From NCBI GenBank assembly GCA_027319585.1, contig DAHVMY010000073.1, positions 1 through 5,676 of the forward strand: a stretch of 5,676 nt of DNA. The letters are read 5' to 3'. Positions within the stretch are counted from its first letter, which is position 1; the number at the start of each line of letters is the position of its first letter. The notes under the pieces were generated by a model. That model was not told the DNA's origin. It was given only the letters and a program-made list of their open reading frames with translations, and did no database searches. Shown here in pieces: positions 4,841 to 5,676 of this stretch. The stretch is from AG-12 sp027319585. GTDB lineage: Bacteria > Chloroflexota > Dormibacteria > Aeolococcales > Bog-877. The position numbers were made by a program, and so were the translations under genes.

Positions 4841-5676
4841 ATGGGCGACACAACCGGGAAGCGGCTGGACCCCGGCTCCGCGCTGGCCCTGCTCGACAGC
4901 CCACCGCCCGCGCTGACGCTGGAGGAGGCGGCTGGGATCGCCAGCCGTGAGTTCTGCAAGAGCGGGCAGATCTTGGCCCTCGAGGGGGAGCGCGACCAGA
5001 ACTTCGTCCTCCGCACCGGCTCCGGGGAGAGCTTCGTGCTCAAGGTCAGCAACAGCCGGGACTCGGATGAGGTTCTGGCGATGCAGGCGGCCGCGCTGCG
5101 CTGGGCGGGAGAGGTGGTCCCGGAACTTCCCCTGATGACACCCGTTCCCCGCTCCGACGGCGCGGAGTGGGCTGTTTGCAACACCGCCGACGGCGGAACC
5201 CACCGGATCAGGCTCTTCGTCCAGGCACCCGGGCGGCACCTGTCGTCGGATTCCATGAGCCTGGCGGCGGTCACGGAGCTGGGCCGGAACGCGGCCCTGT
5301 TGGGGCGAGCCCTGCGCGGCTTCTTCCATCCCGCGTCGGGACGGGAGCTGGCCTGGGACCTGCGCCGCCTTCCCCAGCTGCGACCGCTGCTGGGCCTGAT
5401 CGGAGACCCCGTGCGCCGCGCCCTGGCGGCCCGCGCGATCGACGACTTCGAACAGCGGGCCCTGCCGGCTCTGGCCCAGCTGAGAGCGCAGGTGATCCAC
5501 AACGACCTGTGCTTGAGCAACGTCCTCTTCCTGGAGGAGCGCCATCTGAGCGCGATCCTGGACTTTGGGGATCTGCTCCACGCTCCCCTCGTCTGCGATC
5601 TGGCGGCTCCCGCGGAGCATCTGCTGCAGCGAGCCGACGGCCTGCGCGCTCTGGGCACCCTGGTAGATGCCTACCG
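4841..5676 (+). CDS. APH-fold phosphotransferase, hydroxylysine-kinase-like, 3' end missing
   Basis: The frame is open from ATG at 4841 to the window edge (278 full codons, no stop), so this is the N-terminal part of a longer protein. It has a kinase-like fold: a small lobe with LALEGERDQNFVLRT (45-59) and SFVLKV (64-69), where K68 should bind ATP phosphates; a catalytic loop VIHNDLCLSNVLF (218-230) with D222 as base and N227 as metal ligand; and AILDFGDLLHAPLVCDLA (238-255) with metal-binding D241. The ERDQNF and DFGD..H.P.VCDLA motifs are typical of hydroxylysine kinase and of the phosphotransferase domain fused ahead of class III aminotransferases, rather than of true aminoglycoside-resistance enzymes. 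Whether it stands alone (about 330-360 residues) or is such a fusion (about 1000) cannot be seen. AGGGG ends 6 nt before the start. It follows the reductase by 32 bp, so the two are probably co-transcribed. Likely substrate: a hydroxylated amine or amino acid, by family only. Confidence 0.85.
   Translation, partial: MGDTTGKRLDPGSALALLDSPPPALTLEEAAGIASREFCKSGQILALEGERDQNFVLRTGSGESFVLKVSNSRDSDEVLAMQAAALRWAGEVVPELPLMTPVPRSDGAEWAVCNTADGGTHRIRLFVQAPGRHLSSDSMSLAAVTELGRNAALLGRALRGFFHPASGRELAWDLRRLPQLRPLLGLIGDPVRRALAARAIDDFEQRALPALAQLRAQVIHNDLCLSNVLFLEERHLSAILDFGDLLHAPLVCDLAAPAEHLLQRADGLRALGTLVDAY

Noticed and set aside
4547..5620. Long minus-strand open frame (357 codons) opposite the reductase and kinase genes
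   Set aside because: The product is Q/G/R-rich without family features, and the plus strand carries two clear protein families; this is a usual antisense artefact of high-GC coding DNA.
4841..5676. Aminoglycoside-resistance phosphotransferase
   Set aside because: The APH fold is present, but the ERDQNF and DFGD...VCDLA motifs fit the hydroxylysine-kinase/aminotransferase-fusion branch better than known resistance enzymes.

Overview
This is a high-GC bacterial chromosomal window (by eye about two thirds G+C or more, with strong G/C bias at third codon positions and GTG/TTG starts used). The genes are ordinary soil-type metabolic and housekeeping genes. Together with a possible leaderless start on the first gene, this fits Actinomycetota or a high-GC Chloroflexota/Dormibacterota-like lineage. 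The sequence alone does not decide between them. No tRNA, rRNA, CRISPR array, insertion sequence or phage gene was seen.

Layout: (1) 41-403 (+), a small VOC/glyoxalase-like protein. (2) A minus-strand pair converging on it with an 8-bp gap: an FAD-dependent DAO-family oxidoreductase (2698-1304), then 31 bp later a DMT/EamA-like membrane transporter (1272-412), probably one operon. (3) A gene-poor stretch (2699-3137) between divergent genes, with a locally lower-GC segment, short GC hairpins and a repeated decamer. (4) 3138-3685 (+), a GrpB-family protein interrupted by an apparent single-base deletion near 3401, so it is either a pseudogene or a sequencing error. (5) 3837-4808 (+), an aldo/keto reductase of the AKR6 type, strongly resembling the beta subunit of eukaryotic voltage-gated K+ channels. 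It is followed 32 bp later by (6) 4841-end (+), the N-terminal part of an APH-fold phosphotransferase resembling hydroxylysine kinase or the kinase domain of class III aminotransferase fusions. It is cut by the window edge.

Two probable transcription units could relate to amine or amino-acid metabolism: an amine-oxidase-like flavoprotein with a possible exporter/importer, and an aldehyde/ketone reductase with a small-molecule kinase. That link is inference from families and spacing. Nothing here amounts to a clearly new multi-gene system. The items most worth checking are the GrpB frameshift, the bacterial Kv-beta-like reductase coupled to a kinase, and what lies past the right edge of the truncated kinase.
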